In this document: positions 35,638-44,727 of the stretch, piece by piece
Position numbering within the stretch: the first letter of the stretch is position 1
Layout: every line of letters starts with the position of its first letter
Source: Streptomyces sp. 1-11
GTDB lineage: Bacteria; Actinomycetota; Actinomycetes; Streptomycetales; Streptomycetaceae
Length of the DNA stretch: 64,000 nt
Direction: 5' to 3'
Assembly: GCF_007176755.1 (NCBI RefSeq)
Contig: NZ_BJTV01000001.1
Coordinates: 434,001-498,000, forward strand
The notes under the pieces: model-generated
What the model was told of the DNA's origin: nothing
What the model saw: only the letters and a program-made list of their open reading frames with translations
The model's database searches: none
Program-made: the position numbers and the translations under genes

Positions 35638-36746
35638 CCGTCGCGGCGGGCGAGCAGCCACGGCTCGACCACTCCGAGCCCGCGCACCGGGCGCTGCCAC
35701 ATCGGCTGGAGCGCGAAGCGGTACACCGGCGGCTCCTCGCCCTCCTTCTCCGCGGCGGCCGCCGCCTCGGCGGCCTCCGCCTCCGAGGCGGGCGCCTCCT
35801 TGGTGCGCACCAGTTCCTCGGCGAAGGCGCTGTCCACCAGCACGGCGTCGCGCGGGGCTATCGAGGTCAGCCGGGAGGCCAGGTTGACGGTCGTGCCGAA
35901 GACGTCGCCCATGCGTGTGGTGACCGTGCCGAACGCCATGCCGACACGCAGCTCCGGCATCGTCTCGTCGTTGGCCATCGTCTCCACCAGCCGCAGCGCG
36001 ATGTCCGCGGCCGTGCCCGCGTCGTCGGCGACGTAGAGCACCTCGTCGCCGAGGGTCTTGATGAGCCGCCCGCCGCGGGCGGCGACCAGGTCGGCGGCCG
36101 TGGTCTCGAAGGCCTCGACCAGCTCGCCGAGCTCCTCCTCCTCCATCCGCCGGGTCAGCCGGGTGAAGCCGACCAGGTCGGCGAAGCCGACCGCGAGCCG
36201 CCGGTCGACCATCTCCTCGTCGTCGGCGGTCTGCACGACCCGGCCGGCCGAGGCGGCGAGCTGCCGCCGCCACACGTAGACCAGGAACTCCTCGAGCTCG
36301 GGCAGCAGCAGCTCGACGATCGGATAGGTGACCTCGGTGCGGGTCATGCCGGGCTCGGGCGGCTCGGTCAGGCCCTCGAGGAAGGAATCGATCTGCCATT
36401 CGGCCAACCGGGCGGTGGTCTGCCCGGTGGACCGGGCCACCTGCACCGCCATGGCCTCGCTCAGCAGCCCGGCCTCGACCAGACCGGCGAGCCGCCGCAG
36501 GGCGAGCACGTCGGCCTCGGTGAGCGCCTTGGCCTGCCCGATGTCGGCGAAACCCATGGCCCGCCAGAAGCGGGACGCCAGCTCCATGGAGACACCGGCG
36601 CTGCGGGCCGCCTGGAACGGCGTGTAGCGCCGCTCGGCGCCGAGGATGAGCTGCTCCAGACGCAGGGCGAGCGGATCGTCGCCGGGGTCGGCGGCGTGGG
36701 GATCCACCTGCGCGTCCGCGCCGGAACCCGTGTCGTCGACGGTCAC
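35628..36746 (-). CDS. cya: Class III adenylate cyclase
   Basis: 372-aa soluble nucleotide cyclase making cAMP, which in Streptomyces influences germination and development. The N-terminal 160 residues form a helical domain (RYTPFQAARSAGVSMELASR) found in actinobacterial Cya. The catalytic CHD domain has the metal Asp in VGFADLVGFTRL, GGRLIKTLGDEVLYVADD with the base-contacting Lys and second metal Asp, and GTTVNLASRLTSIAPRD with the Asn/Arg transition-state pair. An Ala/Glu-rich loop follows. All key residues are present, so it should be active. It is convergent with the preceding gene. Confidence 0.92.
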   Translation of the reverse strand: MTVDDTGSGADAQVDPHAADPGDDPLALRLEQLILGAERRYTPFQAARSAGVSMELASRFWRAMGFADIGQAKALTEADVLALRRLAGLVEAGLLSEAMAVQVARSTGQTTARLAEWQIDSFLEGLTEPPEPGMTRTEVTYPIVELLLPELEEFLVYVWRRQLAASAGRVVQTADDEEMVDRRLAVGFADLVGFTRLTRRMEEEELGELVEAFETTAADLVAARGGRLIKTLGDEVLYVADDAGTAADIALRLVETMANDETMPELRVGMAFGTVTTRMGDVFGTTVNLASRLTSIAPRDAVLVDSAFAEELVRTKEAPASEAEAAEAAAAAEKEGEEPPVYRFALQPMWQRPVRGLGVVEPWLLARRDGQP

Positions 36747-36967
36747 GCCTGCTGCCCTTCCGATCTGCCGCGGTCAGGTACGACCGGCCTCAACTCTACG
36801 GCAGGTGTGCGCCAGCTCACTCCGGCGGGCCGAGCCGGGGGGTCCCCCTCCGGCACCGGCCGACCGGCACCGGGCTTCCGCGCGGGCGACGGCACCCGGC
36901 GCCGTACCTCGTCCCCGGCCGGCGGGCCCGCAGGGGCGGGTCGGGCGGTTCTCCGCGCCCCTCAAAG

Positions 36968-37007
36968 GCGCCCTGGGACGCCTGCCGCCCCAGACACCCC
37001 AGGGCGC
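36968..37007. terminator. Terminator at the biotin ligase 3' end
   Basis: GCGCCCTGGG (36968-36977) pairs with CCCAGGGCGC (36998-37007) around a 20-nt loop. The right arm touches the biotin-ligase stop codon. The rest of the 36747-37006 gap is GC-rich with no recognisable feature. Confidence 0.5.
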
Positions 37008-37867
37008 TACGCGGGGCGCAGGTGGACGATGTCGCCCGCGCCCACCGGCTCCCGCACCCCGTCCTGCGTGGCGATGACCAGGCGTCCGTCGCCGTCGACC
37101 GCCACCGCCTCGCCGACCACGGAGCGGTCCCCGGGCAGTTCCGCCCGGACCGTGCGGCCCAGCGTCGCGCACCCCGCCGCGTAGGTCTCCTGCAGTCCGC
37201 TGGCGTCCGGGTCGCCCCCAGCCGAGCGCCACCGCCCGTACCAGTCCTCCAGCGACCGCAGCACGCCCCGCAGCAGCGGGTCCCGGTCCGTGTTCACCGC
37301 CCCGGCCAGCGCAAGTGACCCGGCCTGCGGCACCGGCAGCTCCGGCGCGCGCAGGCTGACGTTGACGCCCACGCCGATGACGACCCCGTCGTCCCCGGCC
37401 CGCTCCGCGAGGATGCCGCCGGTCTTGCGCTCCTCGCCGCCGACGGTCACCAGCAGGTCGTTGGGCCACTTCAGCGCCGTGTCCACGCCGGCCGCCCGGG
37501 ACAGCCCGGTCGCCACCGCGACACCGGTGAGCAGCGGCAGCCAGCCCCAGCGGGCGACCGGCACCTCGGCCGGATTCAGCAGCACGGAGAAGAACAGGCC
37601 GGAGCGCGGCGGCGCGGTCCACTGCCGGTCCAGCCGGCCCCGCCCGGCCGTCTGCTCCTCGGCGACGAGCACCGCGCCCTCGCCGGCCCGGCCGGCGGCG
37701 GCCCTGGCAACCAGGTCGGAGTTGGTGGATCCGGTGCGCTGGACCACGTCCACCGCCGACCACAGCCCGCCCTCCCGGACCAGCCCGCGCCGCAGGGCCG
37801 CGGCGTTCAGGGGCGGACGGTCCAGATCGGACCAGCGGTTGTCGTCTGATGCATTGTGCGGCGTCAT
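37007..37867 (-). CDS. birA: Biotin-[acetyl-CoA-carboxylase] ligase
   Basis: 286-aa biotin protein ligase that attaches biotin to the acyl-CoA carboxylase alpha subunit. Catalytic features are RTGSTNSDLVARA, the biotinyl-AMP loop AEEQTAGRGRLDRQW, SVLLNP and ALKWPNDLLV with GGEERKTGGILAE. The C-terminal SH3-like cap ends GAGDIVHLRPA. There is no N-terminal HTH, so it is a monofunctional ligase rather than a BirA-type repressor. It is divergent from pccB (111 bp between starts), linking biotinylation to the carboxylase it serves. Start ATG at 37867. Confidence 0.93.
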   Translation of the reverse strand: MTPHNASDDNRWSDLDRPPLNAAALRRGLVREGGLWSAVDVVQRTGSTNSDLVARAAAGRAGEGAVLVAEEQTAGRGRLDRQWTAPPRSGLFFSVLLNPAEVPVARWGWLPLLTGVAVATGLSRAAGVDTALKWPNDLLVTVGGEERKTGGILAERAGDDGVVIGVGVNVSLRAPELPVPQAGSLALAGAVNTDRDPLLRGVLRSLEDWYGRWRSAGGDPDASGLQETYAAGCATLGRTVRAELPGDRSVVGEAVAVDGDGRLVIATQDGVREPVGAGDIVHLRPA

Positions 37868-37978
37868 GCAAGTCACCCTAGGTGTGGGAAACGCCGCACT
37901 GCCGACGCGCAGCGGCACCACTACGCTACGGATGAGTAACCGTCCCCCCTTTTGAGCAGGCAGGGAGCCGCGATCCCG

Positions 37979-39580
37979 ATGTCCGAGCCGGAAGAGCGCC
38001 ACGAGATCGACATCCACACGACCGCGGGCAAGCTCGCGGATCTGCAGCGCCGTATCCATGAGGCGACGCACGCCGGCTCGGAGCGCGCCGTCGAGAAGCA
38101 GCACGCCAAGGGCAAGCTGACGGCGCGTGAGCGCGTCGAACTCCTCCTCGACGAGGGTTCCTTCGTCGAGCTGGACGAGTTCGCCCGGCACCGCTCCACC
38201 AACTTCGGCCTGGAGAAGAACCGCCCGTACGGCGACGGCGTCGTGACCGGCTACGGCACGGTCGACGGCCGCCCGGTCGCGGTGTTCTCCCAGGACTTCA
38301 CCGTCTTCGGTGGCGCCCTCGGCGAGGTCTACGGTCAGAAGATCGTCAAGGTGATGGACTTCGCGCTGAAGACCGGCTGCCCGGTCATCGGCATCAACGA
38401 CTCAGGCGGCGCGCGCATCCAGGAAGGCGTGGCCTCGCTGGGCGCCTACGGCGAGATCTTTCGCCGCAACACCCACGCCTCCGGGGTGATCCCGCAGATC
38501 AGCCTGGTCGTCGGCCCGTGCGCGGGCGGCGCGGTGTACTCCCCGGCGATCACCGACTTCACGGTCATGGTCGACCAGACGTCGCACATGTTCATCACCG
38601 GTCCGGACGTCATCAAGACCGTCACCGGTGAGGACGTCGGCTTCGAGGAGCTGGGCGGCGCCCGCACCCACAACTCCGCCTCCGGCGTGGCCCACCACAT
38701 GGCCGGGGACGAGAAGGACGCCATCGAGTACGTCAAGCAGCTCCTGTCGTACCTGCCGTCCAACAACCTCAGCGAGGCCCCGGTCTTCCCGGAGGAGGCG
38801 GACCTCGCCGTCAGCGCCGAGGACCTGGAGCTGGACACCCTGGTCCCGGACAGCGCGAACCAGCCGTACGACATCCGCACGGTCGTCGAACACGTGCTGG
38901 ACGACGCCGAGTTCTTCGAGACGCAGGCGCTGTTCGCGCCGAACATCGTCACCGGCTTCGGGCGGGTCGAGGGCCACCCGGTGGGCATCGTCGCCAACCA
39001 GCCGATGCAGTTCGCCGGCTGCCTGGACATCGACGCCTCGGAGAAGGCCGCCCGCTTCGTGCGGACCTGCGACGCCTTCAACGTCCCCGTGCTCACCTTC
39101 GTCGACGTGCCGGGCTTCCTGCCGGGCGTCGACCAGGAGCACACCGGCATCATCCGGCGCGGCGCCAAGCTGATCTTCGCCTACGCCGAGGCGACGGTCC
39201 CGCTGATCACCGTCATCACCCGCAAGGCGTTCGGCGGCGCCTACGACGTCATGGGCTCCAAGCACCTGGGCGCCGACCTGAACCTCGCGTGGCCGACCGC
39301 CCAGATCGCCGTGATGGGCGCCCAGGGCGCCGTCAACATCCTGCACCGCCGCACCATCGCCGAGGCGGAGGGCCGTGGAGAGGGCGAGGCCGCCAGGGCC
39401 CAGCTCATCCAGGAGTACGAGGACACCCTCCTCAACCCCTACGTCGCGGCCGAGCGCGGCTACGTCGACGCGGTGATCATGCCGTCGGACACCCGGTCAC
39501 ACATCGTCCGGGGCCTGCGTCAGCTCCGCACGAAGCGGGAATCCCTCCCTCCGAAGAAGCACGGCAACATCCCCCTGTAG
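37979..39580 (+). CDS. pccB: Propionyl-CoA carboxylase beta subunit
   Basis: 533-aa carboxyltransferase that moves CO2 from biotin to propionyl-CoA, giving methylmalonyl-CoA for polyketides and odd-chain metabolism. Crotonase-fold oxyanion loops are visible: [20 protein letters not shown] with [14 protein letters not shown], and [20 protein letters not shown] with [20 protein letters not shown]. Asp423 in GGAYDVM corresponds to the Asp422 of S. coelicolor PccB known to set propionyl rather than acetyl preference. The chosen ATG gives [20 protein letters not shown], the conserved N-terminus. pccE follows after 68 nt. Confidence 0.95.
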   Translation: MSEPEERHEIDIHTTAGKLADLQRRIHEATHAGSERAVEKQHAKGKLTARERVELLLDEGSFVELDEFARHRSTNFGLEKNRPYGDGVVTGYGTVDGRPVAVFSQDFTVFGGALGEVYGQKIVKVMDFALKTGCPVIGINDSGGARIQEGVASLGAYGEIFRRNTHASGVIPQISLVVGPCAGGAVYSPAITDFTVMVDQTSHMFITGPDVIKTVTGEDVGFEELGGARTHNSASGVAHHMAGDEKDAIEYVKQLLSYLPSNNLSEAPVFPEEADLAVSAEDLELDTLVPDSANQPYDIRTVVEHVLDDAEFFETQALFAPNIVTGFGRVEGHPVGIVANQPMQFAGCLDIDASEKAARFVRTCDAFNVPVLTFVDVPGFLPGVDQEHTGIIRRGAKLIFAYAEATVPLITVITRKAFGGAYDVMGSKHLGADLNLAWPTAQIAVMGAQGAVNILHRRTIAEAEGRGEGEAARAQLIQEYEDTLLNPYVAAERGYVDAVIMPSDTRSHIVRGLRQLRTKRESLPPKKHGNIPL

Positions 39581-39648
39581 GACCTGCGGGGCCGACCCGG
39601 CGCACCCCGCCGGGCCGGCCCCGGTCCCGCCGACCCCCTGGAGCGGTC

Positions 39649-39858
39649 ATGAACATCAAGGTCGTACGAGGCAACCCGACACCCGAGGAGCTGGCCGCCG
39701 CACTGGCGGTGGTCCGGGCCCGCGCCGTGGCGGCCGCCGCGGCGCCGCCCGGCGCGGCCGGGACGAGGGACTCGTGGTCGGACCCCGCCCGCATCGCGTC
39801 CGCGCGCCTGCCCCAGCCGGGCCCCGCGTCCTGGACCCGCACCTACTGGCCGGCCTGA
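39649..39858 (+). CDS. pccE: Acyl-CoA carboxylase epsilon subunit
   Basis: 69-aa actinobacterial epsilon subunit that binds and stimulates the beta subunit. The conserved N-terminal motif IKVVRGNPTPEELAAALAVV is followed by an alanine-rich linker and a C-terminal RLPQPGPASWTRTYWPA, both hallmarks of AccE/PccE. Its position directly after pccB identifies the complex. ATG at 39649 has GGAGCG nearby. Longer reading frames across this region are shadows. Confidence 0.93.
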   Translation: MNIKVVRGNPTPEELAAALAVVRARAVAAAAAPPGAAGTRDSWSDPARIASARLPQPGPASWTRTYWPA

Positions 39859-39930
39859 GCACGGCGCCGGGCGGCTACTTGAGTACGGGTACTCAGGCGC
39901 CCGGCCGGAAGCCACCCGCACGCTGGAGGG

Positions 39931-40059
39931 ATGCTGTGGTCAGACCCCGAGAACGAGCCGCCCGAAGAACTGCGCGACACGCAGGAGATGCTGCGGCGGC
40001 TCGGCCTCGTCCTGGCCCTGGCGATGGTGCTGGGGATGATCGTGATCGGCCTTCGGTAG
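39931..40059 (+). CDS. Tiny single-span membrane protein
   Basis: 42 aa: an acidic N-terminus (MLWSDPENEPPEELRDTQE), then MLRRLG, then a transmembrane helix (LVLALAMVLGMIVIGL) ending in Arg. GGAGGG lies immediately before the ATG; the spacing is short. It sits between pccE and maf, 72 nt after one and 40 nt before the other, on the same strand. I recall a similar small gene at this position in other streptomycetes but know no function. Coding looks real from the clean topology and codon use. Confidence 0.65.
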   Translation: MLWSDPENEPPEELRDTQEMLRRLGLVLALAMVLGMIVIGLR

Positions 40060-40099
40060 CGCGGCGCGTGATCCGCGGGCGAGGGCCTAACCTGGCCGC

Positions 40100-40717
40100 A
40101 TGACTGCCAAGCCACGCAGGCGACTCGTACTCGCCTCCCAGTCCCCCGCCCGGCTCGGCCTGCTGCGCCAGGCGGGCTTCGCCCCCGAGGTGATCGTGAG
40201 CGGGGTCGACGAGGACGCCGTGACCGCGCCCACCCCGGCGGAGCTGGCGCTCGCCCTGGCCGAGGCCAAGGCCTCAGTGGTGGCGGCGAAGCCGGAGGTG
40301 CTGGGCGCTCTGGTCATCGGCTGCGACTCGGTGCTGGAGCTGGACGGGCAGGCGCTCGGCAAGCCCGCCGACTCCGGGGAGGCCACCGCCCGCTGGAAGG
40401 CCATGCGCGGACGGGCCGGGACCCTGCAGACGGGGCACTGCATCTGGGACACGACGGCGAAGCGCTACGTCTCCGCGACCGCGTCCACCGTCGTCCGCTT
40501 CGGCGAGCCGAGCGACGAGGAGATCGCCGCCTACGTCGCCTCCGGCGAACCCCTCTACGTCGCCGGGGCGTTCACCCTGGACGGCCGTTCGGCGCCGTTC
40601 ATCGAGGGCATCGACGGCGACCACGGCAACGTGATCGGCATCAGCCTGCCCCTCGTGCGCCGGCTGCTGGCGGAACTCGGCGTCGGCATCACGGAGTTGT
40701 GGGAACCGGCCGAGTGA
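40100..40717 (+). CDS. maf: Maf-like nucleoside triphosphate pyrophosphatase
   Basis: 205-aa Maf/Ham1-superfamily pyrophosphatase, which hydrolyses non-canonical or modified NTPs (dTTP/UTP class) and is implicated in septum control. Motifs are [20 protein letters not shown], the [16 protein letters not shown] metal/base region, and [29 protein letters not shown]. Asp in GCDS is the catalytic acid of the family. The 3' end overlaps the convergent membrane-protein gene by 29 bp. Confidence 0.94.
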   Translation: MTAKPRRRLVLASQSPARLGLLRQAGFAPEVIVSGVDEDAVTAPTPAELALALAEAKASVVAAKPEVLGALVIGCDSVLELDGQALGKPADSGEATARWKAMRGRAGTLQTGHCIWDTTAKRYVSATASTVVRFGEPSDEEIAAYVASGEPLYVAGAFTLDGRSAPFIEGIDGDHGNVIGISLPLVRRLLAELGVGITELWEPAE

Positions 40718-41273
40718 CCTGGGCGGGGACGGAGTCCTGCGGCTCCTCGTCCCCGTCCTGCGGCTCGCCGGCGCCGTGCGAAGCGGCCGCCTCCCGCGGG
40801 GGCCCGGCCGCCGGCTCGTCCGCGGCCCTCGGGTCGCCGCCCGCCCCGGGCGCGCCGCCGGAGGCGTCCCGCGCCGGGCCGCCGTCCCGGTCGTACGTCA
40901 CCAGCAGCAGGACGAGCAGGCCGAGCATCACCACCATGAACACGAAGGCCTGCCAGCCCACCAGGCTCAGCGTGAACGCCCCCAGCAGGCCGTGCACGAC
41001 CGCGACGCTGATCAGCAGCACCCGGCCGAACCCGGCGGGCGCGCGGTCGCGTACCGCCACCAGGAGGGCCACCAGGGCGCACAGGGCGAAGTAGAGGCCG
41101 AAGACGAGGCCGCCGACCTTCGAGGACGTCGACATGACGTCCGGGTCCAGCCCGGCCAGCGACATCCGCTGGCGCTCCACGATCGTCCCGAGGAACCAGT
41201 TGAGCGCCCCGATGACGAACGCCTCGGCCAGGAGGACGACCGCCACGATCCCTGCCACCGGTCTGCGCAGCAC
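40689..41273 (-). CDS. Four-helix membrane protein, function unknown
   Basis: 194 aa. Four hydrophobic helices (about 8-30, 54-73, 84-100 and 106-127) are followed by a 65-residue Gly/Ala/Pro/acidic tail, probably cytoplasmic and disordered. The start is GTG at 41273. It resembles a membrane protein conserved at this place in streptomycetes; no motif suggests a role. Its upstream region is shared with accA2. Confidence 0.8.
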   Translation of the reverse strand: MLRRPVAGIVAVVLLAEAFVIGALNWFLGTIVERQRMSLAGLDPDVMSTSSKVGGLVFGLYFALCALVALLVAVRDRAPAGFGRVLLISVAVVHGLLGAFTLSLVGWQAFVFMVVMLGLLVLLLVTYDRDGGPARDASGGAPGAGGDPRAADEPAAGPPREAAASHGAGEPQDGDEEPQDSVPAQVTRPVPTTP

Positions 41274-41638
41274 CGGTCCCCACCCACTCTCCAGCCAGAA
41301 CCCGTTACCCCGGGTACGTTCGAGTCATCGTGAACGCTACTAACGGGTAAACCCTGGGACAAGGGTTCGGCCACCGGCAAAGAATCATTGGGCCATTCGT
41401 AGGGACTCGACAAAGATTCGGAGTGGGGCGCGGCACCCTCTCACAGAGACCTTGACCACACGTCGGGGCTAGGGTTGCCCGGAGGAGTCCTGCCGCACCC
41501 CAGGTGCGACAAGGACTTTCGCGGGTCGAGCGGGCCTCGGATCACGCTCCGTGTGGGCAAGCTCACCATTGGGAACGGGTCGATGAGCCGTGTCGGCAGT
41601 CCCTAAACTCGGCTTGTTTCAAGGAGGGAGCCTCAATC
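41274..41638. promoter_or_regulatory. Divergent regulatory gap upstream of accA2
   Basis: 365 bp with no credible gene. A small dyad, CGCACC-CCA-GGTGCG, lies at 41494-41508. TAAACT at 41603-41608 is a -10-like hexamer before the accA2 ribosome site, but no good -35 partner is visible. TTGACC at 41452 and TAGGGT at 41470 are too close (12 nt) to make a standard promoter. In-frame extension of accA2 through here would be non-conserved. Confidence 0.45.
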
Positions 41639-43411
41639 GTGCGCAAGGTGCTCATCGCCAACCGTGGCGAAATCGCTGTCCGCGTGGCCCGGGCCTGCCG
41701 GGACGCCGGGATCGCGAGCGTGGCCGTCTACGCCGACCCGGACCGGGACGCTCTGCATGTCCGCGCCGCGGATGAGGCGTTCGCCCTGGGCGGTGACACA
41801 CCGGCCACCAGCTATCTGGACATCGAGAAGGTGCTCAACGCCGCCCGCGAGTCGGGGGCCGACGCCATCCATCCGGGCTACGGCTTCCTCTCGGAGAACG
41901 CGGAGTTCGCGCAGGCCGTGCTGGACGCGGGCCTGAACTGGATCGGCCCGCCGCCGCAGGCCATCCGCGACCTGGGCGACAAGGTGGCCGCCCGGCACAT
42001 CGCCCAGCGCGCCGGCGCCCCGCTGGTCGCCGGTACGTCCGACCCCGTCTCCGGCGCGGACGAGGTCGTCGCGTTCGCCGAGGAGCACGGCCTGCCGATC
42101 GCCATCAAGGCCGCCTTCGGCGGCGGTGGCCGCGGCCTGAAGGTCGCCCGGACCCTCGAGGAGGTTCCGGAGCTGTACGACTCCGCGGTGCGCGAGGCGG
42201 TCGCCGCCTTCGGCCGCGGCGAGTGCTTCGTCGAGCGTTACCTCGACCGTCCGCGGCACGTCGAGACCCAGTGCCTGGCCGACAAGCACGGCAACGTGGT
42301 GGTCGTCTCCACCCGTGACTGCTCGCTGCAGCGCCGCCACCAGAAGCTGGTCGAGGAGGCCCCGGCGCCGTTCCTCTCCGAGGAGCAGGTCGCCGAGCTG
42401 TACCGCGCCTCGAAGGCCATCCTGAAGGAGGCCGGCTACGAGGGCGCCGGCACCTGTGAGTTCCTGGTCGGCCAGGACGGCACGATCTCCTTCCTCGAGG
42501 TCAACACCCGCCTCCAGGTGGAGCACCCGGTGACCGAGGAGGTCGCCGGCATCGACCTGGTCCGCGAGATGTTCCGCATCGCCGACGGCGAGGAACTGGG
42601 CTACGACGACCCCGCCCTGCGCGGACACTCGTTCGAGTTCCGGATCAACGGCGAGGACCCGGGCCGCAACTTCCTGCCCGCCCCCGGTTCGGTCACCCGC
42701 TTCGACGCGCCGGCCGGTCCGGGCGTCCGGCTGGACGCGGGCGTGGAGGCCGGCAGCGTGATCGGCCCGGCGTGGGACTCGCTGCTCGCCAAGCTGATCG
42801 TCACCGGCCGCACCCGCAAGGAGGCCCTGGAGCGGGCCGCCCGGGCGCTGGACGAGTTCCAGGTCGAGGGCATGGCGACGGCCATCCCGTTCCACCGCGT
42901 GGTCGTCAGGGACCCGGCGTTCGCCCCCGAGCTGACCGGTTCCGAGGAGCCGTTCGCGGTCCACACCCGCTGGATCGAGACCGAGTTCGTCAACGAGATC
43001 AAGCCCTTCGCCGCTCCGGCCGACGCCGAGGCGGAGGAGGAGACGGGCCGCGAGACGGTCGTCGTCGAGGTCGGCGGCAAGCGCCTCGAGGTCTCCCTGC
43101 CGTCCTCCCTGGGCATGTCGCTGGCCCGCACCGGCCTCGCCGCCGGCGCCAAGCCGAAGCGCCGCGCGGCCAAGAAGTCCGGCCCGGTGGCCTCCGGCGA
43201 CACCCTCGCCTCCCCGATGCAGGGCACGATCGTCAAGGTCGCCGTGGAGGAGGGCCAGGAGGTCAAGGAGGGCGACCTGGTCGTCGTCCTGGAGGCCATG
43301 AAGATGGAGCAGCCGCTCAACGCCCACCGGTCCGGCACTGTCAAGGGCCTGAACTTCGAGGTGGGCGCCTCGGTCACCTCCGGCGCCGCGATCTGCGAGA
43401 TCAAGGACTGA
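41639..43411 (+). CDS. accA2: Acetyl/propionyl-CoA carboxylase alpha subunit (biotin carboxylase-BCCP)
   Basis: 590-aa biotinylated subunit shared by acetyl- and propionyl-CoA carboxylases. The biotin carboxylase part starts [20 protein letters not shown], with the ATP-grasp glycine loop [13 protein letters not shown] and [16 protein letters not shown]. The C-terminal BCCP ends with the biotinylation motif EAMKMEQPL, Lys555. A linker of about 100 residues joins them. The start is GTG at 41639 after AAGGAGGG. PccB, PccE and the biotin ligase are encoded 2-4 kb away, so this neighbourhood supplies the whole propionyl-CoA carboxylase. Confidence 0.95.
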   Translation: MRKVLIANRGEIAVRVARACRDAGIASVAVYADPDRDALHVRAADEAFALGGDTPATSYLDIEKVLNAARESGADAIHPGYGFLSENAEFAQAVLDAGLNWIGPPPQAIRDLGDKVAARHIAQRAGAPLVAGTSDPVSGADEVVAFAEEHGLPIAIKAAFGGGGRGLKVARTLEEVPELYDSAVREAVAAFGRGECFVERYLDRPRHVETQCLADKHGNVVVVSTRDCSLQRRHQKLVEEAPAPFLSEEQVAELYRASKAILKEAGYEGAGTCEFLVGQDGTISFLEVNTRLQVEHPVTEEVAGIDLVREMFRIADGEELGYDDPALRGHSFEFRINGEDPGRNFLPAPGSVTRFDAPAGPGVRLDAGVEAGSVIGPAWDSLLAKLIVTGRTRKEALERAARALDEFQVEGMATAIPFHRVVVRDPAFAPELTGSEEPFAVHTRWIETEFVNEIKPFAAPADAEAEEETGRETVVVEVGGKRLEVSLPSSLGMSLARTGLAAGAKPKRRAAKKSGPVASGDTLASPMQGTIVKVAVEEGQEVKEGDLVVVLEAMKMEQPLNAHRSGTVKGLNFEVGASVTSGAAICEIKD

Positions 43412-43611
43412 CGCCAGGCCGTCCCGCACAACGCCGCCCGGTGGCGCCCGTCAGGGCCCACCGGGCGTCCGCGTTCCACGGGCGCCCGGGCGCGTACCCC
43501 GGGGCCCTCGCGCGGGCCGGCCCGGGGGAGGCGGCGCCGGCCTCCGGCACGGCGCAGGGCGCGGTGCCGGCCTCCGGCCACGCCCCGCGGGGCCCGAGCC
43601 CGGGCGGGCCC

Positions 43612-44559
43612 TCAGCGCCTGCGCAGGTCGGCGACGCGTCCCCGTTCGGCCCCGGTCGGCTGGTCACCGAGCATCCCCCGCAGCGCGGCCCCGGCGACCT
43701 GTCCCCGCCGGGGCCCGGGCAGCGAGGAGGAGCGCTGCTGGCGCGCCGCGGGCACGGGTTCACCCACCGGGTTTCCCCCCGCCCCCGCCACGGCGATCTG
43801 CACGCCCTGGTCGGCGAGGGCCTGCAGTTCCGTGCCGGCCCGGTCGTCGTGCGCGGGCGGCTCGTCGGTGACCAGGCGGGTGATGAGGTCGGTCGGCACC
43901 GTCTGGAACATCGTGTCGGTGCCCAGCTTGGTGTGGTCGGCGAGGACCACGACCTCGGCGGCGGCCTGCACCAGGGCCCGGTCGACGGAGGCCGACAGCA
44001 TGTTGGACGTGGACAGCCCGCGCTCCGCGGTGAGCCCGCTCCCGGACAGGAAGGCCTTGGAGACCCTGAGCCCCTGAAGGGACTGCTCGGCTCCGGAGCC
44101 GACGAGGGCGTAGTTGGAGCCGCGCAGGGTGCCGCCGGTCATCACGACCTCCACCCGGTTGGCGTGGGCCAGCGCCTGGGCGACCAGCAGCGAGTTGGTG
44201 ACGACGGTCAGCCCGGGCACCCGCGCGAGCCGGCGGGCCAGCTCCTGCGTGGTGGTGCCCGCCCCGACGACGATGGCCTCGCCCTCTTCGACGAGGCCCG
44301 CGGCGAGGTCGGCGATGGCCGTCTTCTCGGCGGTCGCGAGGTGCGACTTCTGCGGGAAGCCGGACTCGCGCGTGAACCCGCCCGGCAGTACCGCACCGCC
44401 GTGCCGGCGGTCGAGGAGTCCTTCTGCCTCCAGTGCGCGCACGTCCCGCCGTACGGTCACTTCGGAGGTCTGGACGACGCGGGCGAGTTCACGGAGCGAC
44501 ACGGCCCCGTTCGCTCGCACCATTTCGAGGATCAATTGGCGACGTTCTGCAGCGAACAC
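43612..44559 (-). CDS. DeoR family transcriptional regulator
   Basis: 315-aa DeoR/GlpR repressor. The N-terminal HTH is FAAERRQLILEMVRANGAVS, LRELARVVQTSEVTVRRDVRALEAEGLLDRRHGGAV. The C-terminal DeoR sensor domain, with EGEAIVVGAGTTTQELARRL and ADHTKLGTDTMF, would bind a phosphosugar. A Pro/Arg-rich extension of about 55 residues follows. The target is unknown. Being between accA2 and the nucleoside genes, it is one candidate for reading the CTACGCGCGTAG sites, but its own promoter gap (44560-44727) does not contain that sequence. Confidence 0.92.
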   Translation of the reverse strand: MFAAERRQLILEMVRANGAVSLRELARVVQTSEVTVRRDVRALEAEGLLDRRHGGAVLPGGFTRESGFPQKSHLATAEKTAIADLAAGLVEEGEAIVVGAGTTTQELARRLARVPGLTVVTNSLLVAQALAHANRVEVVMTGGTLRGSNYALVGSGAEQSLQGLRVSKAFLSGSGLTAERGLSTSNMLSASVDRALVQAAAEVVVLADHTKLGTDTMFQTVPTDLITRLVTDEPPAHDDRAGTELQALADQGVQIAVAGAGGNPVGEPVPAARQQRSSSLPGPRRGQVAGAALRGMLGDQPTGAERGRVADLRRR

Positions 44560-44727
44560 GAAACTGACAGTAACCCCAACGACCGTCTGGTTTCAGCAGT
44601 TTGCGCCGAATAACAGAAGTTGTTCGCACGGCATGACGGGAGGTGGTATAAGACCTTAGTCCTCCCGCCTATGCCGCACGCATGCGCGGCAACTCCCCGT
44701 GACCAGCGGGAAGTCGGCCCGTTCCGC

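Noticed and set aside
44560..44727. Nucleoside operator at the DeoR promoter
   Set aside because: The gap was read for CTACGCGCGTAG or a close variant and none is present, so autoregulation through that site is unsupported.
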